A stretch of DNA of 5,997 nucleotides from Planctomycetota bacterium (lineage in GTDB: Bacteria > Planctomycetota > Phycisphaerae > UBA1845 > Fen-1342), in NCBI GenBank assembly GCA_030616465.1, contig JAUWXH010000145.1:1-5997 (forward strand). Reading direction: 5' to 3'. The notes under the pieces are model-generated. The model had not been told where the DNA came from. It saw only the letters and a program-made list of their open reading frames with translations, and did not search any database. Below, in pieces: positions 5,227-5,997 of the stretch. Each line of letters starts with the position of its first letter. Within the stretch, counting starts at the first letter, position 1. Both the position numbers and the translations under genes were made by a program.

Positions 5227-5997
5227 ATGCACTGGCCCCTTGGTAATCTCCGCCGGTCCGTGGCATGTTTTGCCCTGGCCGCAATGCTCTCGTCGTTTTG
5301 GTTGGGCGGGTGTGCCTCGGGCAGCGGTCTGCTGGCCACCCTCAACAGCCCCTTCACTTTCGTCGGGCGCAGCGACGGCGACACCGGCGACGGTGGCTCG
5401 GGCGACGGCTCGAACCTGTTCGATGGCGACGGGGGTGGCAGCGCCGATCCGTGCGCCGAGCCGCTGAACCGCAAGTTCGTGCGCATCTCGATGCGCAACA
5501 TGGCCCCCAGCGACTATATCCACTACTTCCTCGTGTTGATCGCCTACGTCAACAGCGAGCTGTATCCCGATGGGGCCGTATGCCCCGACGACATCGACCT
5601 GTACACCTCCTTCGGCTATTTCGAGATTCCGGAAGGCACCGAGCGCGAATTCGGGAACTTCTGCATCGTCGGCCCGGCGCTGTTGTACTTCCACGAAAGC
5701 GGCCAGTTCCAGCACGCCGGCGGCATCGGCGGCGCGCAATTGGCCTCCGCCATCGCCCCTGCCCAGGGTACCAGCCCAACCTACGACGGCTTCTTCAGCA
5801 GTGCCGGAGCGCAGGTCCCCGTCCCCGACCTGATCATCTTCCACAACCCCGGCACCGCTGAAGGAGCCCAGCTCAAGATCAGTCGGAGCGATCCGAGTCC
5901 CTGCGCGCTCGAGACCATCGGTCTCGCCGATCCGGACTGCAATCAGGACGCTTTCTACTACGTGGACGACTTGGACATGGTCAGCAGCGGGTCGATC
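5227..5997 (+). CDS. Secreted lipoprotein of unknown function (3' end outside window)
   Basis: The frame is open from ATG 5227 to the window edge with no stop, giving 257 residues of an incomplete protein. The N-terminus is a type II signal peptide: MHWPLGNLRR, a hydrophobic stretch from 12 to 26, then the lipobox LGGC with lipidated Cys29. The +2 residue is Ala, so nothing suggests inner-membrane retention by the E. coli rule. Residues 50-75 are an Asp/Gly-rich linker (DGDTGDGGSGDG and similar), probably a flexible tether. The remainder looks like a compact beta-rich extracytoplasmic domain, with aromatic-rich strands (DYIHYFLVLIAYVNSELY) and conserved-looking VPVPDLIIFHNPG (197-209). Five Cys after the lipidated one (76, 119, 146, 226, 238) may form disulfides. 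I do not recognise the family. Its own promoter (5109-5137) and Shine-Dalgarno (5215-5219) indicate independent expression. High GC at third positions and few rare codons support it as real. Confidence 0.88.
   Translation, partial: MHWPLGNLRRSVACFALAAMLSSFWLGGCASGSGLLATLNSPFTFVGRSDGDTGDGGSGDGSNLFDGDGGGSADPCAEPLNRKFVRISMRNMAPSDYIHYFLVLIAYVNSELYPDGAVCPDDIDLYTSFGYFEIPEGTEREFGNFCIVGPALLYFHESGQFQHAGGIGGAQLASAIAPAQGTSPTYDGFFSSAGAQVPVPDLIIFHNPGTAEGAQLKISRSDPSPCALETIGLADPDCNQDAFYYVDDLDMVSSGSI
5377..5430 (+). repeat. In-frame GGCGAC repeats encoding a Gly-Asp linker
   Basis: GGCGAC occurs four times, at 5377, 5386, 5401 and 5425. The offsets (9, 15 and 24) are all multiples of three, so each copy encodes Gly-Asp in the lipoprotein frame. 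It underlies the Asp/Gly-rich linker after the lipidated Cys. Such an imperfect repeat could change length by slippage without a frameshift when whole units are gained or lost. Confidence 0.55.

Noticed and set aside
5140..5844. A 234-codon minus-strand frame opposite the lipoprotein gene.
   Set aside because: The forward frame has a promoter, Shine-Dalgarno, signal peptide and lipobox; the minus frame has none and looks like a high-GC shadow.

Overview
This GC-rich window looks like chromosomal DNA of a Planctomycetota bacterium, plausibly Phycisphaerae-like. The evidence is circumstantial: a very large secretin with an N-terminal TPR/coiled-coil region, a YdjY-domain protein, a lipoprotein with an LGGC lipobox, and strong avoidance of A/T-ending codons. 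There is no rRNA or marker gene to fix the taxonomy. I see no mobile element, CRISPR array or RNA gene.

Layout: positions 1-410 are non-coding and hold inverted repeats (101-151), a good sigma70-type promoter (223-251) and a leader that can form two consecutive hairpins (281-349). The largest gene (411-3386, +) encodes an exported 991-residue secretin (outer-membrane pore of the GspD/PilQ superfamily). A strong intrinsic terminator (3433-3469) follows it. The next gene (3401/3479-4450, +) encodes a membrane-anchored or exported YdjY-domain protein with a C-terminal half that resembles an ExbD/TolR periplasmic domain. Its stop codon overlaps that of a convergent gene (4447-4893, -) for a receiver-only response regulator. 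A 333-bp intergenic region carries a promoter with 17-bp spacing (5109-5137) for the last gene (5227 to beyond 5997, +), an unrecognised lipoprotein cut off by the window edge.

How the genes fit together: three of the four products are predicted to work in the cell envelope or beyond it (secretin, YdjY/ExbD-like protein, lipoprotein). The fourth is a cytoplasmic phospho-signalling protein on the opposite strand. No other type II secretion or type IV pilus component is visible, so the secretin is an orphan within this window. A functional link between the genes is not shown.

The points most worth a second look are the YdjY/ExbD-like fusion, the terminator that runs into the apparent 5' end of that gene, the structured leader of the secretin mRNA, and the long Pro/Gly-rich insertion inside the secretin domain.
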